From NCBI RefSeq assembly GCF_905475345.1, contig NC_066587.1:17118558-17182557 (forward strand): 64,000 nt of DNA, in the 5' to 3' direction. Under the pieces are notes generated by a model. That model had not been told where the DNA came from, did no database searches, and saw only the letters and a list, made by a program, of their open reading frames with translations. Below, one piece after another: positions 50,768 to 63,537 of the stretch. The position numbers and the translations under genes are program-made. This stretch comes from Vespula vulgaris (taxonomy: Eukaryota > Arthropoda > Insecta > Hymenoptera > Vespidae). Each line of letters begins with the position of its first letter. Positions within the stretch are counted from its first letter, which is position 1.

Positions 50768-51625
50768 TTTATACGAAATTTATTAATTAAAAGTAATTAA
50801 AAGTTATTTATTATTTCCGATTAAATTTTTACACGACTAAAACGCTTACGTTTAACTTGATTCAGTAAACTTATTTAAACTCGAATATCATTGCAGACTG
50901 AATCTACAACTAAGGCGTTGGAAAGAGTATTGAAAATGAATTATCGTTAATTATTATGAAGATCATTTTTAAAATATTAATTCAGTCGTCATAAGAAATG
51001 CAATTATTACTACTCGTTAGCGTTACTTAGATGTAACGAATTCATACTTAACGAGATTTCGTAATTACGTTTCCATTTATCTAATATTCACTGTATTATC
51101 ACATGGTTTAACTTTTGAAGCCTTAGTAGATCTGAAATATCTATGTATATGTACATATTACATAACATTTTTTAAAAAAACAATGTTTGATAATTTTCAA
51201 TATGAAAAGCGGGAAGAGTTCCATGATGAATTCGACATTTTGAAATTGCCGCCATACATGAAATTAGAAAATTTAATTATTTTTTGTTTGTTTTAGATAT
51301 TCAATGTTAATTAAAATTAATGAATCGTTTAAAGAGCGAATCTTACTAATTATTGAAATATTACATTTTAGGAGAAAAAATGCAGAGATACGTTAGAAAA
51401 TAAATGGACATTTAGCTTTGAGCGAGAAGTTCAATAATTGCGCGCTTGATGGCACTGCCGTCGATCGTTGTTAGCGCCACGAAGTTGATTTCTAATCTAT
51501 TTGCTTTTTCCACGTCTGTGTGTGTTCATTTCCTAATGCCGCCGGTTCAAAGAGTCAAAACAAACCCGTGTGACTATTCGCAACAGTATTTTTATTTTAC
51601 GTAGCAGTTTTACTATCCGTTCGAG
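50768..51625. promoter_or_regulatory. Divergent upstream region, odorant receptor / LSD1
   Basis: 858 bp lie between two start codons that point away from each other. The LSD1 side has TTGCCGCCATACATG near 51246, and GATGGCACTGCCGTCGATCG and GTTAGCGCCACG near 51450-51480, resembling YY1-like and housekeeping motifs. The receptor side is AT-rich with no clear TATA box at a set distance. No other gene is seen. Confidence 0.5.
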
Positions 51626-54280
51626 ATGAGTCGAAGGAAAAGAGCTAAGGTATGTTTTTAATTAATTAAATTTCATCCCTTTATCGTTATTCCAGTAGTT
51701 TATGTTATAACTACTTTACTTTAATGGAATCAATCTTAAAACTTTTCAAAAAGTTTAAGATTTTATTTATCCTATCATTTTTTTGTCATAAGATTAATTC
51801 GAATAATCTCATTTTATGATTACACATAGAATTTGTGCAGTACAGAAGCATTTTGTTCGCTTAACACTTTGAATAATTAAGTGAGGTTATGTTTTGATTA
51901 CAGATGCTGTTGAAATATTTGTGGCATCTTATTTTATATAATTACATCCTTTTTTCTCGATGAATTGTCATTATTTCTATATACTTGAGCTGATTAAAGT
52001 CATTTAACAATGTTATCATTCATAGTATTCTTCTGTTATTTGACTTATAGTGTAAGACTTATAATTATACCTATAAACATTTATTTCTATTTGTTTAAAT
52101 CGTAGAAATATCATAGAATTTTGTAATAACAGTTGAATATATACGTGTGTATATACTATAGGTAGAGTATAGAGAGATGGAAGAAAAATATAATCAATTA
52201 GAAGATGAAAATGCTTCGGATACTTCAGAAAAATCCAAAACTGGTCTTGTTACGCCAGAGAAGAAGATCATTAGTGATATAAAAAAAGAATCCGATCCAG
52301 TGTTATCCGTGCCAGCATCGTCTGCACCAAAAGTCGAAGTAAAAGAAGAAGAGGATCAGGATAGCGATCACGAAGATCCACATGGTAGATACAAACATTT
52401 TTAAAAAGTAATCTTTTTTAATGAAAGCCCCTCATTATTTCTTTAATCATTTCAGTAAAAGAATTATTGAATGGCTTGGAAGGCGCAGCTTTCCAGAGCC
52501 GTCTTCCATTTGATAAATTAACGTCTACCGAAGCAGCATGTTTCCCTGATGTATCTGGAGGGCCACCTCAAACGCAAAAAGTATTTCTACATATTAGAAA
52601 CAGGCTTGTAAGTTCTGCTTATGAAGATATCAATAATTCGACATTGTTTGTTATTTACTTATTAATTTATTGCAATAACTCGATCATCATTTTTCAGTTG
52701 CAATTATGGCTTGAAAATCCAAAGCAACAATTAATAGTTGAAAATGCCTTACCGGCCATAGAACCGCCTTATAACAGTGATACTTTACTCGCTCGTCGAA
52801 TTCATTCCTTTTTAGAACGTTACGGTTTTATTAATTTTGGTGTTTTTAAACGTTTAAAGGTATGTTGTGAAAGAGAAAAATATATATTCTAAAAGCACAT
52901 TATTATTCAGCATACATTTTTTTTTTTTATGTTGCAGCCATTACCTACTAAGAAATTAGGTAAAGTTATAGTGATAGGTGCAGGAATAGCAGGTCTAGCT
53001 GCAGCTCAACAAATGCAACAATTTGGCTTAGAAGTAATCGTATTAGAAGCAAGAGTATGTCCTAATTTCTTTTCTCGATATATACAAATATGTGCGAAAA
53101 TCATTGAAAGTAAAAAGGTCCTTTATATTCTTTATTTTAGGATCGCGTAGGTGGAAGAATCGCAACGTTTCGTAAATCGTCTTATATCGCTGATTTGGGA
53201 GCTATGGTAGTTACAGGTTTAGGAGGTAATCCAGTAACGACTCTTAGCAAACAAATCAATATGGAGCTTCATAAAATACGACAGAAGTGTCCTTTGTACG
53301 AAAGTGACGGTCAAACGGTACGCATTCTGAATAATATGTAATTATATTTCTATTAATTTATCAATGTATATTTATTTCAAACAGGTTCCAAAAGACAAAG
53401 ATGAGATGGTTGAACGAGAGTTTAATAGATTATTAGAAGCTACGTCTTATTTGTCGCATCAATTAGATTTTAATTACGTAGGCAACGCTGGATCAGGAGG
53501 GCAAGGTGCCAATACACGGCCGGTATCATTAGGTCAAGCATTAGAATGGGTGATACGTTTGCAGGAACAAGGCGTTAAACAAAGACAAGTTGCGCATTTA
53601 CGTTCGGTTCTTTCTTTACAAGGAAGATTAATTACCAATCAGCATAGGGTGAGCATTGCATCAAATATATTTCATCTTTGTGATATCGTACCAAGACATA
53701 TCTGAATAATGTAACTTTTGTTTCAGATGATACAGATTATGGGTCGTTTAACAGAATTAAATAAGCAATACAAAGAAATGTCGGAAAGTAAAGTACAAAC
53801 AAGAGACATCACGCAAGAATTCGTTTGGCGTTCGAAGTTACGCGATCTTCACAATGCATGCAAAGTAGGTATTTTATAAAATATCGTACATTTTTAATAC
53901 AACGATATATAACGATAAAGCGAAATACAACAGTATACATTTATCGTTTAACCTTTTCTAATAGGAGTGGGATCAATTAGCGGAACAACAAAAGGAGATC
54001 GAAGCGAAATTACAAGAGTTGGAAGCATCTCCGCCAAGGTACGTAACGCATCTAACAAAGATGAATAACGATAAATCTCATCGTCTCCGTACTTGACAAA
54101 TTTATTTATATACGTATATAACCGATTACAGCGACGTGTACTTGTCGTCGAAGGATCGTCAAATCTTGGATTGGCACTTCGCAAACTTGGAATTCGCGAA
54201 TGCAACGTCCCTGTCGAATTTGAGCTTGAAACATTGGGACCAGGACGACGATTTCGAGTTCACTGGAAGTCATCTGACCG
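51626..54280 (+). CDS. Su(var)3-3: Lysine-specific histone demethylase 1 (LSD1/KDM1A), 5' part
   Basis: LSD1 is a nuclear FAD-dependent amine oxidase that demethylates H3K4me1/2, normally with CoREST. Exons are 51626-51649, 52162-52384, 52456-52607, 52698-52859, 52938-53054, 53141-53317, 53385-53648, 53727-53864, 53965-54038 and 54132-54280, giving 1480 nt, that is 493 residues plus one base. The protein opens MSRRKRAK (basic, NLS-like), then has an acidic Lys/Glu tail. The SWIRM domain (about 84-185) starts GLEGAAFQSRLPFDKLTSTE and includes APYNSDT-like PPYNSDT and RYGFINFG. The FAD GxGxxG is IGAGIAG (201-206) with E224 in LEAR, followed by DRVGGR and ADLGAMVVTGLGGNP. The tower helices span about 335-443, and then comes SDVYLSSKDRQILDWHFANL up to the conserved GSHLT. 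A Gly-rich insert (GNAGSGGQGAN) precedes RPVSLGQALE. The rest of the oxidase domain must lie beyond 64000. The gene is incomplete in the window. Confidence 0.96.
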
Positions 54281-54930
54281 GTGAGTGGATGCATTCAATA
54301 ATTCATATTAATATTTTACGTTCGAAAAATGTTGTCGATGGAAGAGAGAAAAGGGGGGGGAAGACGAGGACGAGATCTTTTCTCTTTTGATCTTCCTCCG
54401 AAAGGAAGATTCATTATTTCTTTTCCTTTTTTATTTTTTTTTCTCTCCCCCTTTTGCCTCGTGCCCTGAAAAGAATCGACAGTTAATTATCCATATAGCA
54501 TGGTTAACGACGTCTATTAGAAGTTAATCGAGAACGGCGATTCCGCGTATCGAGATTGGTGTATATGCAGTGTTGGCGGAAGATTCGTGTACGCTGTAAA
54601 AGATGCACGCAGGATCGTCGGGCAAGTGTACGTACCCTCCTATCGGTAGTCTCGAGAAGCCGGTGAACCACGAAGGAGAGATGGTGTAGATAGTGCGTGA
54701 ATTATTCGCGGGTTGCATCCCCTTTAGAGGTATCCGATACTTTCTCTCCCTTCGCCTTCGTAGCTCGTTGACTTTATCAAGCTTATTGAAAGCCGATAGC
54801 ATGAGATCCCGTGTAGATAGTCGGCCTATCCTACCACCGATCGAGTACACTTACTTCTCTCTCTTTCTCTCTCTCTCTCTCTTTCTGTCTTTCTTTCTCT
54901 CTCATTATAAGAATACCGTACCGCGATTTT

Positions 54931-55000
54931 GTACTTCTTAACGCTGATTGGCTTTTACCAATGTTGCCGCAAAAAGCATGCCGCCGCAGCTAAGAAGTAC
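54931..55000. other. 70-nt pre-miRNA-like hairpin in LSD1 intron
   Basis: The outer stem GTACTTCTTA (54931-54940) pairs perfectly with TAAGAAGTAC (54991-55000). Inner stems are GCTG (54943-54946) with CAGC (54987-54990), GGC (54950-54952) with GCC (54980-54982), and TTTT (54953-54956) with AAAA near 54971-54975. Small internal loops separate the stems and the terminal loop is 14 nt. The size and bulge pattern resemble an insect pre-miRNA. I do not recognise a known miRNA seed, and either strand could be the source. Confidence 0.35.
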
Positions 55001-55600
55001 TTTCGACAAATTCCACCAACGCTCGCTCGAATCGGTCATGCGAGATTCGATCTTTCTTTGTAACTGTATATCGTATATTAAATTTGTTAAATAGATGATG
55101 ATTAAGAAGTAGCGTTGTTCTAATCATCGGAGAAGTAGATAGATAGATAGATAGATAGATGCATAGATATATATATGTATCGAATGAGATAGAGAAACGG
55201 AGAAGATAAAGATGATGAATTTAAACGTGAATTTAATCTCGAAATTATTCGAGCAATGGCGACGAGTAGAACTTTCTATCGAGATGGGAGACTATTCTCT
55301 TGTATTTTTGTCCTTCTCTCTCTCTCTCTCTCTCTTTCTCTTTAGAGGAGAAGGACACGGTCGAATGCATCTCAAGTGTTCTCTTGAATCTTCGGAGCAT
55401 ATTATTCGGCTACCATAGCTGAAACAAGAGACGCACGCGGTCTCGTTCTTTATAAAAAAGAAAAAAAAAAGAAACTAAAAGACATAAAAAAGAAATAAGA
55501 CATACAATATGGGGAAGCGAAGTCAGATCGAAATTAAAGCGATGGTTATGGGTCCATGACCGAGTGACGTGCATCGATGATCCTGATTGTCCTATCACCG

Positions 55601-55653
<53 letters not shown>

Positions 55654-55669
55654 GTCATCGTCGTCGTTG
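55601..55669. repeat. (CAT)n / (CGT)n trinucleotide array
   Basis: About 17 CAT units are followed by CGT-type units. The open frames through it (poly-His, poly-Met) are repeat artefacts inside the LSD1 intron. Confidence 0.92.
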
Positions 55670-55789
55670 TCGTCGCGTATGCTTCTTCTATCTCTCTCAT
55701 TCTATTTTTCTATCGCGATTAATGAGATGTAAACAATTTAACGGTAAATTAAGCACCACAATGGTTTCTCCTTTAAGACGAAGAAGGAG

Positions 55790-55821
<32 letters not shown>

Positions 55822-56388
55822 AAGAAAAAAGGAAAGAAACTTGGCCTCTTCTAACTAAAACTTTTTCTTTTTCTTCATCTTCTTCTTCTTCTTCTTCTTC
55901 TTCTTCTTCTTCTTCTTCTTGGTCCATCGATGGATTCTTCCCTTATATATATAATCGTCGATGGATGCGCTTTACGGACCATCGATTCCATCCTTCCTCG
56001 ATCCCTCGAACGAAGCTGACCCGTCGCGTGCTCGATCTTTTTGGATCACGCCGAAAAAATTCGTACGTAGTTAAAGCAGAAGCAATGTATTCTCTCTCTT
56101 TCTCTCTTTCTCTTTCGAACTCTTTTTTTCTCTCCTGTCCCTTCTATATATCTCTCCCTCTCTCTCTCTCTTTTTCTCTTTTCCTTTCTTCCTCTTTGCC
56201 CCCATCGTAACGACGCTCGACTGCTTATCGGACGTTGCAGTCGATACGTCGGAGACTCCTCCTTTGCCTTTTACTTTCGTCGTACGTAATTGGAGTACAG
56301 AATCCAGTTTCGCGGTAGGGGTATAGTCGTTAACGAAGTTTACGGACGTATTTCAGAAAGAAAGAGAAAGACAGACAGATGGACAGAC

Positions 56389-56427
<39 letters not shown>

Positions 56428-57412
56428 TGTAAACATATCCCAGCTTCTCTTGGTAGTATCCATCGGTTCTTCTTCTTCTTTCTCTTCGTTCTTCCTCCAC
56501 CTTCGTTTCTTTCTTTCTTCAACAAATTATCGAGAGATTACCGATCGACTCTCGGACGGTATTCTCGAAGGACTCTTCGAAATTCCTCGACGGTATTTCA
56601 TTGACAGAACGTAGACACGACCCATCGATATTTTTCTCTCTCTTTCTTTCTCTCTTTTTCTCTCTCCAGTCTACCTCTCCTCTTTACTTCACTTCACTCC
56701 ACTTCCATTCCACTCTTTTTCTCTACTCTTCTCTTCTTTTCTCTTCTCTTCTCTTTTCTCGCTTTCTTTTCTTCAGATTTTGTGTATCCATTGGAACATC
56801 CGTATGCGTAAACATGGTACACGACTGTTGTACGACGGCCGACAGGACCGACCACGGAGCCATTTACGAGCTATCGAAAGAAGTAACCCTCTCCTCCTAC
56901 CCTTCTCTTCTTCTTCTTTTTTTTATTCTACATTTTCTTTTTCTTCTTATCCCTTTTCTTCTTCTTCTTCTTCTTGTTCTTCTTCTTCTATAAACGTTCG
57001 TTGACTCCGAATCGTCGCATTCCATTCGATCGGTCCTGTTGTGTTTGTTACCTAAAATTATATTGTCGTAAAGTTGAGCTCGCATGGACACCTCAACGCC
57101 TCCTCGATCGTGGAAGATCTTCTCTTCTCTTCTTTCAATGAAATAAAAAGAAACAAAAACGGGACAAGTTAGAGATACACACATACACACACACACACAC
57201 ACACACATGTACCTACATTTATACATACGCACATGTATATGTGTGTCTGTGTGTGGACGAGGCAGACGAACAACATTGAGATTTTGATTCGAGTTCGAAA
57301 ATCGTGAATTTCATCGGAGGAAGACTCGGCACGCTTCGAAACTGAGGGATCGATCGGACGCCTCGCTAAATTGAATTTTATACGAAAAAATTAATCTGTT
57401 AGATACGACGTG

Positions 57413-57462
<50 letters not shown>

Positions 57463-57742
57463 CAGAGAGAATGAGTGAGTGAGTGAGTGAGTGAGAAGAT
57501 CTTGGAACCGTGGAGAACCGGTTCCAAAAAGCGACGCGCTTCTCGCGGTGGACGCATATCGGTCGAATGTTATCTTGGAAACGACTGGCCATTTCTTCAC
57601 TGCACGATTAGCTCCTCCAGGTGAGGAGAAAAGGAAGTATAGTTCTTTTTTTAAAGGAGGGGAGGGACTGAGAATGAGAAGGGAGAGAAAATGCGCTAAT
57701 AACGCGTCGTCGTTAATTAAGAAGAAAGAGAGAAAACTATTT

Positions 57743-57778
<36 letters not shown>

Positions 57779-59310
57779 TCCTTTTCTTTTCTTTCTTCTT
57801 CTCCTTTAGTCAACCTGTTGATCGAACGAAAGAAAGAAAAATGAACAATATATAATAACGAGTATCGAAAATCAATTTGCATAAAAAAAAAAAAAAAAAG
57901 AAAAAAAGAAAAGAACTTTTGCCACAGTTTACATCTCCTCGCGCGTCCTTGTCTCTCTTCTTTATCCTTTTCTTCTGTTTCTTTTTCTTTCCTTTTCGTT
58001 TCTCTTCTTTTTCTTTTCTTTTCCGTTTTAAAGAGAATTGAAAGGGCAGCTTCGTTTGCTTTCTACTATGCCCTTCGGTCGAGATCGAAGAGGACGAGAG
58101 AAGCAGCAAGCATATCGAGGCCTCTTCTTTCCTCAGGATGTAAACGTAGGCAGCTTTAACGTTAGTTGAACGCCGAAAGAAGAGAGTGCGTGAGAGAGAA
58201 AGATAGAGAGAAAGAGATAGAGAGAAAGAGAAAGAGAGAAAGAAAGATAGAGAGAAAGAGAAAGAGAAAGAGAGAGAGAGAGAGTGAATGTGTGAGAGTG
58301 AGAGAGAAAGAGAGAGGAAGGAGGAGAGGGAGGAAGGGAAGGAGTGAAGAATTGGAGGATGAGGAGGAGGGCCGAGTGGTAATTTACGAGGTATCGAAGA
58401 CCTTGTACACTCCTACCCGCCAACGAGCCGGCCTCGCCCCGCGGAATCCAGTCTTGCTTGGCCTTAACGCACCGATACCTTTCCCATGACCACTTTCGGC
58501 GTATACGTGAGTACACTTACACACGTACAAGACGATTCTCTACGCATGTATACAAAAACGTGTGCGTGTATGTTTGTACGTACGTATATCTATAGACGTA
58601 CACATATTCATATATATATATATGTTACATACATAGGACGAAGACGATTCCACCTTTACCATTTACAGTGTGTGCCCCCTCGTGTCGGCAACGCGGTAGG
58701 GTACCTTGTCGATAGTCTATCTGGGGTACAGTCCTTCTCATCACGATCCACCACGTGATTTCGCTTCTTAACGTCGCTTCTCGCGCGCGCCGAGTGTCAA
58801 CAAGTAGATTTCTTGCCGCGTGACCAACTAGAGAGAGAGAGAGAGAATGAGATCGTGTGTGGCTATTTTAAATTCATTTACTTCTTTCTTTTTCTTTTCC
58901 TTCTTCGTTTTTTATTTCATAGAGAGAAGGAAAGTTCGAGTTTGGTGATTAATAAGTAAAAGAGAAAATAAAGAAGAACTTGTTTCTTGAGTCTTACTTC
59001 GTAAGATTTACGTTATTTCTTGCGTATGGATTTTGAAGAGAAAATGGAGAGAGAAACATTTTTTCTCTCTCTCTCTTTTTTTTTTCTTCTTATCTTATAA
59101 TTCAACAGACAAGAATCGTTGGTAGAGTTCTTGTTAAATAACATTAAATTTATGTTAATTTTTCGTACGTCATCCTCTGTTAAATCTTGTCGTCAGGGAG
59201 ATTGTTAATATTCCTGTTTCGTATTTTCGTGAATTCCTGGATATAGGAATATCCATGCTAGCGATTAGTAACTGAAATTTCTCTCTCCCTTTCTCTCTCT
59301 CTCTCTCCCT

Positions 59311-59339
59311 AACTCTAACTCTAACTCTAACTCTAACTC
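59311..59339. repeat. Hexamer array (AACTCT)4.8
   Basis: Four AACTCT units followed by a partial AACTC unit, placed directly after a CT tract. The opposite strand reads TTAGAG, which resembles but is not the insect TTAGG telomere repeat. Confidence 0.85.
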
Positions 59340-59568
59340 GTTCCTTTCTAATAGGTGTCTCCTGTGAGAGACTTTACGTGGACTTCGTGACGCTTCATAG
59401 CGCTTTCACCTCCGCTTTCCGATCCTATTTCTTCCTTCTCCATCACACAAATTCTCTCTTTCTCTCTCTGTTTCTCTCTTTCCGATTGTTTCGTCCTTGT
59501 CCTTTGATCCCAGTTGGCAAAAAAGAGGGAGAGAAATTTTTCCATTCGTTGGTTCACTAGGAAGAGAA

Positions 59569-59617
<49 letters not shown>

Positions 59618-60499
59618 AACTTTCCTCCTTTTACCGTAGATGGAATAATTAAGATATGAAGGTTCGGTACAGAGTGCATACAGAGACCGAGTCATATGGG
59701 TTAATAAGTTTTATACGGGTTGCGTCGGTTGTACCTACCTACTATACATATAGAAAAAGAGAAAAATAAGATAAATAAGAAGAAGAGGAAGGATAAGAAA
59801 AAAGAGAGAAGGATATGGTCGGGCCGATAACAAAGCTATGCGAAGAAAGAGCAAGAGAGAGCAAGAGAGAGAAAGAGAGAGTAACTACAAGTCGAGGACG
59901 TTGGATATTTTCTGTGCTCTCTCTCCCTCTCTCTCTCTTTTTGCATGAGATAAAATAAAGTAAAAAGAGATGAGAAGAGAGAATGAAAGCAAGGAAGAAA
60001 GAGAGGAAGGAAGCAAGCAAGCAAGCAAGCAAACAAGAAAGAAAGAAAGAAAGAAGGAAGGAAGATCGTGTCCCGTGAGGCACCGCTGGATTTCCTCGGC
60101 GGGGCGTTAAAGTCCCGGATAGATGTACTATAACGTCGTGGAAAGTAACTTAGGGGTCATGAAGTTGTCCGGAGAACGAATTATTTCCCTCCGCACTTTG
60201 TATAAACCGTGTTGCCAATCTGTCATCGGTTATAGTCCGACCGAGTATGCCAAGCCGCGAATACTTATACGCAGGATCTTGAAAGCACCTCTATCTACGT
60301 TTATACGTGCAAGTATCGCATCTATGTATTAGTGTATAAGTAAACTTGTATAAAGAGAGAGAGAGAGAGAGATAGATAGATAGATAGATAAAGAGAGAGA
60401 GAGAGAAAACGATGCGTCTCTCGACCAGCATCGTAAAGCATTCACTCTGAATTTAACTCCTAATCTGTTATGGGGAAGCTTTTTAATGGCGTTTCGCGC

Positions 60500-60535
<36 letters not shown>

Positions 60536-60603
60536 TAGAATGAGAGTTTGATCGTAGTACGGATAACTTATGATCTCTTTCTTTCTTGTTCTTTATATCT
60601 ATT

Positions 60604-60608
<5 letters not shown>

Positions 60609-60665
<57 letters not shown>
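60609..60665. repeat. (CT)n microsatellite, about 27 units
   Basis: A long CT run with one GT interruption near its start, in the LSD1 intron. Confidence 0.95.
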
Positions 60666-60670
<5 letters not shown>

Positions 60671-63505
60671 CAAAGTTAAAGCTCAACGTTTGTTCAGTGT
60701 GCATCGTCATTTCTATCGTGCGAGACAAAAGTTATTTATCCTGGACAATGCAATTGGATTATATTGGTGTAACAGGTGTAAAGAAAAAAAAAAAAAAAAC
60801 AAAAACAAAAAAATAGAAAAGAAAGAAGAAAAGGAAAAAGGTTTGTTCTACTCTATACTCGATTATCTTATTATTCGTCATTCTTCCAAGCTTCGCTCTT
60901 GCGTCTTTTTTTTCTTTTTCTTTTTCCCTTCCATTTTTTTTCGACTATTACTCTTTTTATTTGTCATGGATTTTTGTAAACGTTACATTAATGAAGAGAT
61001 AATTTCATTGATGCATCCGATGGATTTATTTGATTTTTTAATTTAAAATACATATATACTTCATTTTTTCATTTAATTTGAGCTCTACGTAACTAATCCA
61101 TAATGTCATAACCAGCTAAAATTATTGACGTTCGATACCTCCAGTTCTACGTGCCATTTATCGAAAGCTTTGAACGAGGAAAGTTGTGTTTAGAACTGAA
61201 GTTCGAATTCGTCGTAGTTATATGTATGAAAGAGAGAGAGGGAGGGAGAGAGAGAGATAGAAATAGAGATAGAGATAGAGATGTAGAGAAATAGAGAGAT
61301 AGAGATAGAGCCTCAGAGTGGTATTTGAAAGCGTGTAATTTGAATTGGTAGTTCGCTAATAACGTATAGGGCTCACTGAGGATTTATACGAATGACTTTG
61401 ACAGATTTTGACGATTTCAATGATCTTTCATCCTTCCTTCTTTTCTATAGATTTACCTATATCTATATGTACATATTTATATACGTATTTTGATCCTTAA
61501 CATATTTGTTGTTAAAGTCCATAATCGTCGAATGACGAGCACCCTTCGTGTTTTTGGTTAATAAGCCTATGGAATAAACGTATGTACATAAAAACATATG
61601 CGTGCGTATATGTGTATGTATCTCTTTTTAAAGATGAAATCTTTTCTCTTATCCTCCTGTTCTATCTCACAGTCGATGCATTTTTCAGATTAATGCACGG
61701 TAATCTTTCTTAACAATCGTACCACAAGGGGGTGGGAGATGAGAGAGGTGGGGGAGGTGGTCGGTCGGTCGGGAGGGCTTACGTGACGGGGTGACCAAGA
61801 ATGATTAAACGGGGTCCTCTACGTGACGGTGAGAAGAATGACGCTGACCATTATATGTTAATGCTCGGGCACACGCTATACGACGATTATGCAGCCTTTC
61901 AAAGTGTCTCGTCTTCGAACGTTTACCAGAGGAGGTGGAGAACCAGAGGATTGGAGTAGGGGAAAGAAAAAAGAAGACATGTTGAAGTCTTTTTCTATCT
62001 TTTTTTCTCTCTCTCTCTCTATCTCTCTCTCTCTCTCTTTCTCTCTCGTCGTCGTCGTTGCCGCCAATTTTCGTGATTTTGTCCTCCCCTTTTGCCACTT
62101 TATACTTTCTCCTTACGGGTCAAATAATTGCCTGGACATTCGTGAGCGATTTGTTAGACTCGTCTTGAGAACTTGACGCCTCATACATCAGCGTCGAACG
62201 AGCCTTATGTTTCGTCTCTCGCTCTCTCTTTCTCTTTTTTTCTCTCTTTCTCTCTCTCTTTCTTTCTTTCTTTCTCTCTTACTCTCACTCTTGCTTCCGC
62301 TCTCCTTTCTTTCCTCTCCTTTCAATCCATTTCAATTTGTTTTATTTTTAAAGAACTCAGTCATTCTCTTCTCTTAACAATTAATTATCGAATATCTATT
62401 TACATCATTGACTATTTATTAAATAATATTCTTGACGATTAAATAAACCTATCCAATAGATTTATACCGTAATAGATAGTGGCAGTAAAAAAGAAAGAGA
62501 AAAAAATTTATATATATATATACACATATATACATAATAATCGGACATTTAATATCCGTTTAAGGATATAATCTCGATAAGATTGAAATATCGATTTCGG
62601 TAGGTCGACAACAGGTTCTCCTTCGGCAAGTAGTACTTCTCGAGAATTTTAGTCGTAAATACGTTAGGATAGGAAAATAAATGGGTAACATCGTGTCGTA
62701 GGGGGACGTGGGGTGGGGGGAGGAGACATAGCAGATGGCTTGGGACCAGGGATCGTCTTCTGAAAAACGTCACCTGGTTGCCAGGCGCCTCCAATCTGCC
62801 ACCCTGTGTTTGTCGTCGTTAAAATTTACCCTCCCTCTCTCTTTCTCTCTTCGTTCTTCTCTTCTCTCTTCTTCTCTCTATGTCGCCGATGGTCATTAAA
62901 TCGACGATAGAAAAGACTTTCGGACGTATATCATTAACAGTAATTAACGATCGACGAGGGAGAATAAGGTAGCGTATATACCAGCGTAAAACGTGAAACG
63001 TTATCCGATGATATACCGATGTTTATCTCGATCATGGATTCGTAAAGAGGGTGGGAAGGAGGGAGGGTTTTGTAAGGCCATAAACCCGGGAGTCCATATT
63101 CTCTCTCTCTCTCTCTCTCTCGCTCGCTCGTTCTCTTTCCTTCCTTCTCTCTTTCGTTCCCAAGCGATGTATATACCCCTTGTTAAAATGCTTTTTGTTA
63201 GGAGCTACCTAAATTTATCGGATAATTGCGTACGACCGTAAATTTTCGGCCAATAATCGCGTTTGCATTACTCCTGACCAACTGTTGCCGAGAAATAACT
63301 TCCACCAAGGTAGGGACCACCCTCTCTTTTGAAATCATTACTTTTTTCCTTTTGGAGATAGTTTACCCGACTATTATTCTTCTTTCTTCTTGATTTTCTT
63401 TGAAAATTATAGAGAGAGAATCGTTGGGTTGACTCATAAAAATCGTCGCGTTTAATTATCCACCAACAATATTACTCTATCATGCATTTCTCTTATCTAT
63501 TTTTG

Positions 63506-63537
<32 letters not shown>

